From: an uncultured Prevotellaceae bacterium
Lineage (GTDB): Bacteria > Bacteroidota > Bacteroidia > Bacteroidales > Bacteroidaceae
Length of the DNA: 43,051 bases
Assembly: GCA_902770845.1 (NCBI GenBank)
Contig: CACXUV010000007.1
Span: 1-43,051, forward strand
Direction: 5' to 3'
The notes under the pieces are model-generated. The model ran no database searches and was not told where the DNA came from. It saw only the letters and a program-made list of their open reading frames with translations. A program made the translations under genes and the position numbers. Of this stretch, positions 17,701-29,724 are shown piece after piece. Numbering within the stretch: position 1 is the first letter of the stretch; every line of letters starts with the position of its first letter.

Positions 17701-20154
17701 GGTGTTGGGAATGGCCAGCGGTGTCTGCCGCTTGTAGTTGTTGTAGAAGGCATATTCGTCGATGGTCTGCACCTGCTTGGGCAAGTTCACCTCGGCCAGT
17801 TCGTAGCATTCGGAGAAAGCCGAGCTGCCAATGGTGTAGATGCCGTTGGGCAGGGTGGCTTTCTGCAGCTTTTCGCAGTGCCAGAAGGTGTAGGGCTTCA
17901 GCTCGGTGACGCCGCTGGGCACCGTTGCCGTGGTAATGCCTGCATAATAGAAGGCATAGTCGCCAATCTCCGTGACCGTCGAAGGAATGTCGACCTTGGC
18001 CAACCGCCAGTTGATCCGGCGGTTCTGGGCCAGGGCATACTGGCCAATCTTCGTGGTGCCATCGGGCAGGGTGATGCTTTCCAGTGCCGGCATGTTGTAG
18101 AACATGGCATAGCCCACCACATTGTCTTCCGTGGCCCACGGGCCGTAATAGCTTTCAATGGTGGCAATGCCGTTGGCGCTCACGCTCCATTGGTTGTACT
18201 TGTCGCCACCGGCCACGATGCGCGCATTCTTCAGGTTGAGCACCCGCAGGTTGGGCATAGACGAGTGCAGGTAGTTGATGTCGGTGCCGTTGATGGGGCC
18301 GCTGATGGTGAGCTCCTGCAGATTCTGGGTCTGGTCTTCAGAAAGCTTGTCCTGCAGCTGGCCACCAGCCGTGGTGGTCACGGCAAAGACCGACTGCTCG
18401 CCGATGGCCACGATGCGGTAGTCGCTGGTGAAGGCATTCGAGCGATATTCTTCGGCCAGTCCGGCATTGACGTAGAGCACCACGTCGTCGGGCATCCATA
18501 TCTTGCGGGGGAAGGGGTAGTTGACACCGGGCAGCGTGACCTTGCGCAACTGATCGCAATTGGTGAAGAGATACCAGTCGTCGGGCAGACTGGTCAGCCC
18601 GGTGCCAAAACTGATTTCGGCCAGGGCACGGCAATAGCCAAAGGCGCCATTGGCCACGGTCTGCACCGAGTTGGGCAGGCTGAGCCGCTGCAGGCTGTAG
18701 CAGTAGTAGAAGCACTCCTGCGGAATGGCACTGAGGGTGGAGCCTTCGGCAAAGGTGAACGACGTCATGTAGTCGTTGCTGCGGAAGGCTGCTTTCTCCA
18801 GCACGGCAACACCCTTGGGCAGCGACACCGAAGACAGGCTGTCGCACTCGGCAAAGGCATATTCGCCAATGCTGAGGCCACTCACGCCGGCATCGATGTT
18901 CAGCTGTTTCAGGTGGTAGTTGTTGGCAAAGGCATAGTTGCCGATGCGCTTCACGCCCGCACCTATATTAATAGTGGTGAGCTTGCCGTCGTTGTAGGAA
19001 CGGTAGAGGTTGTTGGGCACGCTGGCTGCCAGCCAGGTGATGGTCTTCACCGCCAGACAGTAGCCCAGCATGTCATTGCTGTTCGACTCCAGCCCAAACT
19101 CCTGGACCGAGGCGGGAACGGTGATGGCCTGCAATGCGCTGCAATAATAGAACACGCGATACATGATATGCTTCAGGCTGGTGGCAGCCTCGAGGTTGAT
19201 GCTCTGCAGCTTGTCGCAGTAGGCAAAGGCATAACGGCCAATGCTGTCGAGCTGACTGCCCGTGGCAATGGTCACCGTGCGCAGCGAGTCGCAGCCGTTG
19301 AAAGCCCCCTCGCCCAACGAGCGCACACCCTTGGGCAGGCTCACGGTGCGCAGCTTGTCGCAATCGTAGAAAGCATGATAGCCCATATCGAGCCCACTGA
19401 CACTGGAAGCAATGCTGATGGTGGTCAGGGCATCGCAGTTTTGGAAGGCACTGCGGCCAATGCTCTTCACGCCCGCGCCAATGTTTACCGTGGCGAGTTG
19501 CCCCATGCCGTAGCACAGGTTGTTGGGAATGTTGGCGGCATTGAAGGTGAGCGTCTGCAGGTTGCCGCAATAGTCCAGCAAACCGTCGCCCACCTCCTGC
19601 ACCGTTGCCGGGATGGTGATAGTCTGCAGTGCTCTGCAGGAGTAGAAGGCACGATAGAGCAGCTTCTTCAGACTGGTGGCCGCACCAAGGTTGATGGTGG
19701 CCAGCTTGTCGCAGTAGGCAAAGGTGTACTGGCCCAGCGTCTCGAACCTGGCGTTCAGCGTGACGCTCTCCAGGAGGTCGCAGTCCGAAAACGCGCTGTT
19801 GCTCATGCCGTCGGCTCCGCCAGTGGACACGATGTTCTTTCCGAACGTGATGCTCACCAGCTTGCTGCGGTTGCCCACAGAACCACCGATATATTTCACG
19901 TCGTGGCTCTGCCCGTTGGCATCGGTCACGCGGTCGGCTATGATGATGCGACCGGCCTTGCCGGCATCGTCGGCATAGGCATTGACAGCCGTGAACGTGG
20001 CGGGTCCGCTGGCCTCAGTGTAGGTATAGGTCAGCTTGTTGCCATTGGCATCGGCCACAATCACCTGCTCGGCCATGGCTGGCAACAGGCAGGCAAGTCC
20101 TAAAAGGAGAAACAACGCCCTGAGATGGCGTTTGCAATTGTGTTGATACTCCAT
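14764..20154 (-). CDS. BspA-like leucine-rich-repeat surface protein with dockerin-like and cohesin-like modules (1796 aa)
   Basis: The signal peptide spans residues 1-28 (RALFLLLGLACLLPAMA). Residues ~85-1275 are dozens of ~23-residue LRR_5 (BspA/TpLRR) repeats of the type LxxITLPDSLTEIGYAAFxxC. A 165-residue block is duplicated within them. Residues ~1286-1480 are a different, plant-like LRR segment (LGGKNWTNKW, then LTGQLPDSL). Two EF-hand-like dockerin repeats follow: GDVNADQTVDVTDL (~1562) and ADANSDKRIDVADV (~1598). A cohesin-like beta-sandwich (~1643-1745) and the terminal block IYDLSGRRL...GVYVVRANGRQYKVKK come last. BspA-type proteins are adhesins in oral Bacteroidetes; an adhesive or scaffolding role is inferred. 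It is the first gene of a two-gene minus-strand unit with the 2685-aa protein, with a -7 box just upstream. Confidence 0.88.
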   Translation of the reverse strand: MEYQHNCKRHLRALFLLLGLACLLPAMAEQVIVADANGNKLTYTYTEASGPATFTAVNAYADDAGKAGRIIIADRVTDANGQSHDVKYIGGSVGNRSKLVSITFGKNIVSTGGADGMSNSAFSDCDLLESVTLNARFETLGQYTFAYCDKLATINLGAATSLKKLLYRAFYSCRALQTITIPATVQEVGDGLLDYCGNLQTLTFNAANIPNNLCYGMGQLATVNIGAGVKSIGRSAFQNCDALTTISIASSVSGLDMGYHAFYDCDKLRTVSLPKGVRSLGEGAFNGCDSLRTVTIATGSQLDSIGRYAFAYCDKLQSINLEAATSLKHIMYRVFYYCSALQAITVPASVQEFGLESNSNDMLGYCLAVKTITWLAASVPNNLYRSYNDGKLTTINIGAGVKRIGNYAFANNYHLKQLNIDAGVSGLSIGEYAFAECDSLSSVSLPKGVAVLEKAAFRSNDYMTSFTFAEGSTLSAIPQECFYYCYSLQRLSLPNSVQTVANGAFGYCRALAEISFGTGLTSLPDDWYLFTNCDQLRKVTLPGVNYPFPRKIWMPDDVVLYVNAGLAEEYRSNAFTSDYRIVAIGEQSVFAVTTTAGGQLQDKLSEDQTQNLQELTISGPINGTDINYLHSSMPNLRVLNLKNARIVAGGDKYNQWSVSANGIATIESYYGPWATEDNVVGYAMFYNMPALESITLPDGTTKIGQYALAQNRRINWRLAKVDIPSTVTEIGDYAFYYAGITTATVPSGVTELKPYTFWHCEKLQKATLPNGIYTIGSSAFSECYELAEVNLPKQVQTIDEYAFYNNYKRQTPLAIPNTCTAIGNFAFRSNHLLPSVTFGNSLQTVGSFAFADCDLIEQAQLPQTVTKLGDRAFYNCDSLRSFAFPQGIKQVPGWVLQGCDGLQSVTLASGTTSIGENAFDGCKRLATINLAGQNELATIGNYAFYNTALQSVTLPNTITSMGYAIFQYCHQLQRINVPTGIDYVPYDFCEGCENLQAVQLHPGLRTVRHDAFYGCNRLESIELSNQITSIEYNAFRDCASLPFMALPSGLTFLGSWAFGGAKAFKGKVVVPTGVTTIEGGAFRESGITGVVLPEGIGTWGTDIFYHCDSLSTVRLPQDMRRITNYMFQDCPSLTAITLPDSLTEIGYAAFHRSGLTSVILPDSIQKVENYAFSGTKLTTFRVPDGFTSDLGSYTLENCKELRSVYFGRNQDYSQWSSFTCVYGCDSLKLMRVYAGTPPKSDTSWKEFRTKCVLEVPEEMVELYRQATFWKDFKEIRGFFVGDVLNELDYAVLQLLYNKLGGKNWTNKWNLDNDHHAVGKWSGVTTEKMGKATSTTYAITSINLAGQGLTGQLPDSLFMLKRLQSLNLSNNALTGNLGQLLDQRDVVASSLTEVNLQGNQLKGDIAPFLQRVPNVTKVDVSYNRLTAFSEVFPNNKLTNNNLSRGYQFIDYKTKEVVSDPDMPVIDVTPGIPFAIEPSTLQSYRHERGDFGYASTALYRVYSNGNGGFSTSDWELQKQSNGLWNLYAGTTNYVLTAPKGQPAAYNDGNPWWSPITYILRFDWQDGDVNADQTVDVTDLQSVVYYAMNDRKPAEQLYNYTAADANSDKRIDVADVVGSVDCILSYEQPSQANARAYRNEVADDSRNVLSMTGDAVLLNHADEIAALQFTVSGVRQGQLKMGEELKGRFTVAMRSVENGVRVVVYSPSGRTLQAGTHQLLVGLPAGASLADVCLSDAEAHRLGVSINGTTAVSFASVPQQQAARQIYDLSGRRLNADWDELPTGVYVVRANGRQYKVKK

Positions 20155-20182
20155 AATTATTGGTTGATTTGGTTTTTATGTG

Positions 20183-20190
20183 CAAATATA
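20183..20190 (-). promoter_or_regulatory. -7 promoter box for the LRR/giant surface gene pair
   Basis: On the minus strand this reads TATATTTG, a full match to TAnnTTTG, 28 bp upstream of the ATG at 20154. No well-placed -33 TTG was found; the nearest is only 13 bp away. Confidence 0.5.
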
Positions 20191-20350
20191 ATTCATTTCC
20201 CGTCAACCGGCAGTTCATATTCACATTTCATGATTTCAAATTCACAAAAAATGACGAACCACCCCTATTTTTTGATGAATTATCTTGTAAGCGAATCGGC
20301 GCGAGAATCGATTTCTGACAAGCAAGCACCTCCCTCGCTCCAAATTTCGC

Positions 20351-20651
20351 AGTTTTGACTACTTTCGTAACTCACTGTACCACTGCTTGTTGCGTTCCGC
20401 AACAGTGGGATTTGTCTGCAACGGGGCCTCTGTTGCTGCACAACGGGGCCCCCATTGCGCCGCAACCAGGGCCCCATTGACATGCAAAACAGCCCAAACA
20501 GCATCGCAACGGGGCACCTGTTGCATGCCGAACGCCCGACCACACCCCCTGAAAGGCACCCCGACGTCGAAAAAACGGGCCTGCAGCGATTCTATTTTGC
20601 AATTTTTTTTTGTAATGATTTTCGAAAAAACGGGGGCTCCGTTGCACTCTT
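20351..20651 (+). repeat. Intergenic repeat element, copy A (5 x 22-bp palindromic units plus conserved flanks)
   Basis: The core at 20419-20528 is five consecutive 22-bp units starting at 20419, 20441, 20463, 20485 and 20507. The best units read CAACGGGGCCCCCATTG or CAACGGGGCACCTGTTG plus a 5-nt spacer; the fourth is degenerate (CAAAacag). A further weak unit starts at 20573, still in phase. The left flank begins AGTTTTG-x-C at 20351, 68 bp before the array. The right landmark CGAAAAAAC lies 95 bp after it, and the element ends near CACTCTT (20645-20651). Copy B at 35452 has the same flanks at the same distances. Confidence 0.88.
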
Positions 20652-20673
20652 TCGATTTTTCTTTGTAAATTTG
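20642..20673 (+). promoter_or_regulatory. Promoter of the XRE-cupin gene, overlapping the end of repeat element A
   Basis: TTG at 20642-20644, a 21-bp spacer and TAAATTTG at 20666-20673 form a good Bacteroidetes -33/-7 pair. The start codon is at 20726. The -33 element lies inside the last, isolated CGGGGGCTCCGTTG unit of the repeat element, so the element supplies part of this promoter. Confidence 0.7.
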
Positions 20674-20725
20674 CGCCCGAAATTAAACGACGTAACTATC
20701 AACCAATTATTTATAACATATCAAC

Positions 20726-21283
20726 ATGGATGACCAACTGAAGCAAATAGGCGAACGCCTGCGCGGCTTGCGCGATGTGCTCGACATTCCTGCAAGCGAG
20801 GTGGCCGAGACCATCGGCATCGATCAGGAGAAGTATGAGAAAATTGAGCAGGGCGAGGTAGACATTACCATCTCGAACCTGATGAAGATTGCCCACAAAT
20901 ATGGCGTGTCGGCCGAAGAGCTGATGTTTGCCGAGGCACCCCACATGAAGAGCTACTTCGTGGTGCGCAAGGGGCAGGGCATGTCGGTGGAGCGCACCAA
21001 GGCATATAAGTATCAGAGCCTGGTGAGCGGCTTCGTGAACCACAAGGCCGACGTGTTCATCGTGACCGTTGAGCCGAAGCCCAACGCCCACACCGTGTAT
21101 AAGAACACACACGCCGGACAGGAGTTCAACCTGGTGCTCGAGGGCAAGATGGAGCTCTACATCGGGGGCAAGACCATCGTGCTGGAAGAGGGCGACAGCA
21201 TCTACTTCGACTCGAGCAAGCCACACGGCATGCTGGCCGTGGGCGACAAGCCCGTGAGGTTCCTGGCATTCACCGTGGAGTAA
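20726..21283 (+). CDS. XRE-family transcriptional regulator with C-terminal cupin domain
   Basis: 185 residues. The N-terminal helix-turn-helix of the XRE/Cro type lies at ~5-62 (IGERLRGLRDVLDIPASEVA...YEKIEQGEVDITISNLMKIAHKYGV). The C-terminal cupin_2 beta-barrel spans ~105-182, with the metal-site-like pattern H-x5-EF...G...E-x-GD-x-IYFDSSKPHGM. This architecture is a one-component sensor that binds a small ligand or metal in the cupin and DNA through the HTH. It stands directly ahead of an acyl-CoA ligase gene on the same strand, an arrangement I associate with Bacteroidetes genomes, so it may regulate that ligase in response to an acid or acyl compound. The ligand is unknown. Confidence 0.88.
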   Translation: MDDQLKQIGERLRGLRDVLDIPASEVAETIGIDQEKYEKIEQGEVDITISNLMKIAHKYGVSAEELMFAEAPHMKSYFVVRKGQGMSVERTKAYKYQSLVSGFVNHKADVFIVTVEPKPNAHTVYKNTHAGQEFNLVLEGKMELYIGGKTIVLEEGDSIYFDSSKPHGMLAVGDKPVRFLAFTVE

Positions 21284-21291
21284 TTCATTTA

Positions 21292-21459
21292 ACGAAATCA
21301 CGGAATCACGAAATCACGGAATAACGGAATAACGGAATCACGGAATTACGGAATCACGGAATCACGAAATCACGAAATTACGTTATCACGGAATTACGTT
21401 ATCACGAAATAACGGAATAACGTTATAACGAAATCACGTCACATCATCACATCGAAACA
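21292..21459 (+). repeat. 8-bp tandem repeat array before the acyl-CoA ligase gene
   Basis: Eighteen consecutive 8-bp units run from 21292 to 21435 without a break in register. Every unit fits ACG-N-W-A-T-N: ACG and the internal AT never change, and only the other positions vary (acgaaatc, acggaata, acgttatc and similar). About three degenerate units continue to 21459, ending 7 bp before the ATG at 21467. The array fills nearly the whole 183-bp spacer. Confidence 0.92.
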
Positions 21460-21466
21460 AGAAAAA

Positions 21467-23134
<1,668 letters not shown>

Positions 23135-23147
23135 AAAGACTACTGCG

Positions 23148-27096
<3,949 letters not shown>

Positions 27097-27102
27097 GCGG
27101 CT

Positions 27103-27172
27103 GGAAGAGTTGTTACTTGCGTCCACTTATACTGTGATTAGTTCTACGGAAGAGTTGTTACTTGCGTCCACT
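27103..27172 (-). repeat. 45-bp tandem duplication across the malQ stop codon
   Basis: An identical 25-bp core occurs at 27103-27127 and 27148-27172, offset by 45 bp. The sequence beyond the core also matches with a few changes (GAACTGATCACA versus GAACTAATCACA on the minus strand). One copy encodes the last malQ codons (S-G-R-K-stop); the other lies in the leader of the ABC gene. It is a decayed tandem duplication of the malQ tail. Confidence 0.85.
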
Positions 27173-29569
27173 GTTTGTGATCAGTTCCACGATTCCTTGA
27201 TTAAAGTCATCGGCCTGCAGCAGTTGTTCAATGGAAAGGTGCATGCGATAGCGCCAGTAATGGCGGGGATTGGCCGGAATATTGATGCGTTCGCCATTCG
27301 GATCGGGCAGACGCAGCTTCTCGTCGACCGACAACCAGTCCTGAAGCGACAGCAGACAAAGCATCGACGGCGACGTGAGATGGCGCGACACAATGTCCTT
27401 GGCCAGCCATCCTGGCAGCGGATGGGGTGCTGTTCCACCCCGGCGAAGCATGCGGTTGAAATAGTCCTGGGTTCGTTCTTCGTCCTCATCCCACCACTGG
27501 CGCAGCGTAGCCATGTCGTGAGTGGAGATGGTGCAGACCGAACGGTAGGGGTTGTGCGACAGTTTTCCGAAGCGAAGGCCCGGTTCCTTTGGCATGGACT
27601 GAATCTCGAGCGACAAGATGCGCAGCTCGTTCATGACCCAAGGCACGCAATCGGGCACCATGCCTAAGTCCTCAGCGCATACCAGCATGCGTGTGGCTTG
27701 CGTCAGTCGGGGCAGCTTTTTCATGGCTTCCTCATACCAGAACTGGTTGTTCCGGCGATAGAAATAATCGTTATAGAGGTCCCAGAAGCGGCTCTGCTCT
27801 TCGCCGGACAGCTGTTTGAAAGCCTCCATTCGGGTGGCATTGATGCGCGGATGCCACATGCCTTCCTGCTTGTGATCGGGCAGGAAGAACTCCTCCCTGA
27901 ACGGAATGCCCCATCGCTGCACCTCTTCGGGGCTCATGGGCAGCGACGGCTGGAACTGACCAAAGAGGCCGCTCTTATGCGGAACAGGTATTTCCCAGAT
28001 GCGGAAGAAACCCAGCACATGGTCAATTCGATAAGCATCGAAATACTCCGCCATCTTGCGGAAGCGTCTCACCCACCACGAACAGCCGTCGGCCAGCATG
28101 GCATCCCAGTTGTAGGTGGGGAATCCCCAGTTCTGTCCATCCTCAGCAAAAGCATCGGGCGGTGCTCCAGCCTGACCGTTCAGGTTGAAGTATTTGGGCT
28201 CCACCCAAGCCTCAACGCCGTCGCGTGAGATGCCAATGGGAATGTCGCCCTTCAGGACCACGCGCTGCTTGCGTGCATGTTCATGTGCAGCACGCATCTG
28301 TTGGTCCAGATGATATTGCACAAAACACCAGAAGTCCAGCTCTTTCTGGTCGGGCGTTGCCAACTGTGCAGGCCACTGAGAGAAGGTGGCCGTGCCGTAA
28401 AGGTCGCGGTAATAGCAGAAACGTGCATAAGGCTCCAGCCACTCACGGTTCGCCTCAAAGAACTCCTTATAAGCTTTCTTGCGCTTCGTGGCGCCCCATT
28501 CCTGTGCAAACGACTCGCGCAGATAGTCCATCTTGGCACTGAACATGCGCTCATAGTCAATCTGAGGCAGTGCGTTCAGTTCCTGACGCAGGGTCTCGAA
28601 CTGCTGCCGCTTGGCCTCATCCTTCAGCACAGGCAGTTGCCGCAAATCGGTGTATTGGGGGTGAAGGGCGTAGATGCTGATAGAATTATAAGGATAGGAG
28701 TCCTGCCACGTATGGGTTATGTTGGTGTCGTTGATGGGCAGTATCTGCAGCACACGCTGCTTGGTCTTGGCACACCAGTCAATCATCAGTTTCAAGTCGC
28801 CAAAGTCGCCCACGCCGAAACTGCCCTCACTGCGCAGCGAGAACACCGGAATGACCGTGCCGGCCGCCTTCCACGGGTACACCGGGAAGAAAGCCTGAGG
28901 CAGCTCGTAGACCACCACCTCGTCCTTTGCCAGTTCCGGCAGGTCCAGGAAACGGTTGGAAGACTGTTCCCAGACAACGTCATCACCGCCCAGAATAACA
29001 AACTTGAACTCAAAGGCACCGGGCAAACGGTCGGCATCAAGACTGACAACCCACTCATGATACTCATGCTCCGTCATGGGCAAAGCCCGCCTTGTGTCCC
29101 ATGCTCCCAGGTATTCGGCTGCTCCCACCAGCGCCAGGTGCTCATTGTTGCGCAACTGGGGAGCGCGCACCTTGACCCTGACCGTGCGCTGAAACTCGGT
29201 CTTTGTGCTCAGTTGTCGCTCCCTGGCAGCCAGGCAATGAGTGAAGGCCGAGCTGTACAAATAAGAATCCTCCGGCACATCAATCCAATGGTCATACATC
29301 GTGTACTTTGCACCTCTCACGGCAGCAAACTCCAGACGGTGTCCCTGCACGAGCCATTCCTGGCGCAACACGTTCTCACCACGGTTCAAACTGTAATAAT
29401 AATCCACATAAGTGCCAGCCTTGGCCGTTCTCGACAACTCCACAAACCAGTGGCAGCCGTCATGAGTGTCCATGCCAAAACGCTCCACGGAGCCGTTTTC
29501 TCCCAGCAGATTCAGCACCAACTGTTCGCCGAAAGCAGTTTGATAATCCAGGTTAAATAGTAATTTCAT
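27158..29569 (-). CDS. malQ: 4-alpha-glucanotransferase (amylomaltase), DPE2-like
   Basis: 803 residues from the ATG at 29569 (an in-frame ATG at 29581 would add MILT). Cytoplasmic disproportionating enzyme that transfers glucan chains between maltodextrins. Residues ~1-110 and ~115-225 look like two CBM20-type starch-binding modules (the second has LVGAAEYLGAWDTRRALPM). The GH77 barrel follows from ~250 (GDLKLMIDWCAKTKQRVLQILPIND). The nucleophile is D516 in YRIDHV and the acid/base is E633 in CAEDLGM. The N-terminal modules and the extra length, compared with roughly 700 residues in E. coli MalQ, match the plant DPE2/Bacteroidetes type. First gene of the malQ-ABC-GH97 unit, divergent from the GH106 gene. 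Confidence 0.95.
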   Translation of the reverse strand: MKLLFNLDYQTAFGEQLVLNLLGENGSVERFGMDTHDGCHWFVELSRTAKAGTYVDYYYSLNRGENVLRQEWLVQGHRLEFAAVRGAKYTMYDHWIDVPEDSYLYSSAFTHCLAARERQLSTKTEFQRTVRVKVRAPQLRNNEHLALVGAAEYLGAWDTRRALPMTEHEYHEWVVSLDADRLPGAFEFKFVILGGDDVVWEQSSNRFLDLPELAKDEVVVYELPQAFFPVYPWKAAGTVIPVFSLRSEGSFGVGDFGDLKLMIDWCAKTKQRVLQILPINDTNITHTWQDSYPYNSISIYALHPQYTDLRQLPVLKDEAKRQQFETLRQELNALPQIDYERMFSAKMDYLRESFAQEWGATKRKKAYKEFFEANREWLEPYARFCYYRDLYGTATFSQWPAQLATPDQKELDFWCFVQYHLDQQMRAAHEHARKQRVVLKGDIPIGISRDGVEAWVEPKYFNLNGQAGAPPDAFAEDGQNWGFPTYNWDAMLADGCSWWVRRFRKMAEYFDAYRIDHVLGFFRIWEIPVPHKSGLFGQFQPSLPMSPEEVQRWGIPFREEFFLPDHKQEGMWHPRINATRMEAFKQLSGEEQSRFWDLYNDYFYRRNNQFWYEEAMKKLPRLTQATRMLVCAEDLGMVPDCVPWVMNELRILSLEIQSMPKEPGLRFGKLSHNPYRSVCTISTHDMATLRQWWDEDEERTQDYFNRMLRRGGTAPHPLPGWLAKDIVSRHLTSPSMLCLLSLQDWLSVDEKLRLPDPNGERINIPANPRHYWRYRMHLSIEQLLQADDFNQGIVELITNSGRK

Positions 29570-29595
29570 AGTCAATATCATGTGTTATTTTGGTT

Positions 29596-29603
29596 CAAAA
29601 TTA
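29596..29603 (-). promoter_or_regulatory. -7 box of the malQ promoter
   Basis: The minus strand reads TAATTTTG, matching TAnnTTTG, 26 bp upstream of the malQ ATG at 29569. The LacI-type palindrome 29658-29673 begins 54 bp further upstream, an upstream-activator-like distance. Confidence 0.6.
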
Positions 29604-29657
29604 CAAATTTTTTGTCTGAAACCACTTCATTTTTTCCACATAAGCAGCATAGTTTTT

Positions 29658-29673
29658 ATGCAAACGTTTGCAT
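29658..29673. promoter_or_regulatory. LacI-family-type operator, 16-bp perfect palindrome (malQ/GH106 divergent promoter)
   Basis: ATGCAAACGTTTGCAT is a perfect palindrome with the central CG and the GCAAACGTTTGC core typical of LacI/GalR-family operators. The identical 16-mer occurs at 35326-35341 upstream of the amylase. Its TTTG at 29667-29670 is also the -33 element of the GH106 promoter. The regulator gene is not in the window. Confidence 0.85.
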
Positions 29674-29698
29674 CTTTCAGATTAAATACGTACCTTTG
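29667..29698 (+). promoter_or_regulatory. Promoter of the GH106 gene
   Basis: TTTG at 29667-29670, a 20-bp spacer and TACCTTTG at 29691-29698 form a good -33/-7 pair, 26 bp ahead of the start codon at 29725. The -33 box lies inside the operator palindrome, so a bound regulator should block this promoter. Confidence 0.75.
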
Positions 29699-29724
29699 CC
29701 CTCAGCATACTAAAACAACAAAAC

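Larger units (their letters stand above)
20155..20725. other. 571-bp intergenic region between two divergent genes, with a 22-bp repeat element
   Basis: It contains the minus-strand promoter of the LRR gene (-7 at 20183-20190), the repeat element 20351-20651 and the plus-strand promoter of the XRE-cupin gene. Stretch 20191-20350 shows nothing I recognise. Short open frames across the GC-rich part arise in several frames and on both strands because the repeat unit lacks stop codons, and I do not treat them as genes. Confidence 0.75.

Noticed and set aside
16210-20103. A 1297-codon open frame on the plus strand, antisense to the LRR gene
   Set aside because: Same cause: exact antisense register to a repetitive gene with almost no TTA, CTA or TCA codons. 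The minus-strand frame shows clear LRR repeats and a signal peptide.
20419-20528. CRISPR array
   Set aside because: The 22-bp units follow each other directly with only 5 variable bases between palindromes. There are no 30-40 bp unique spacers and no cas genes nearby.
21292-21459. Origin-type iterons
   Set aside because: The array lies between two co-directional metabolic/regulatory genes, with no replication protein gene or AT-rich unwinding region nearby. It is better described as a spacer repeat.
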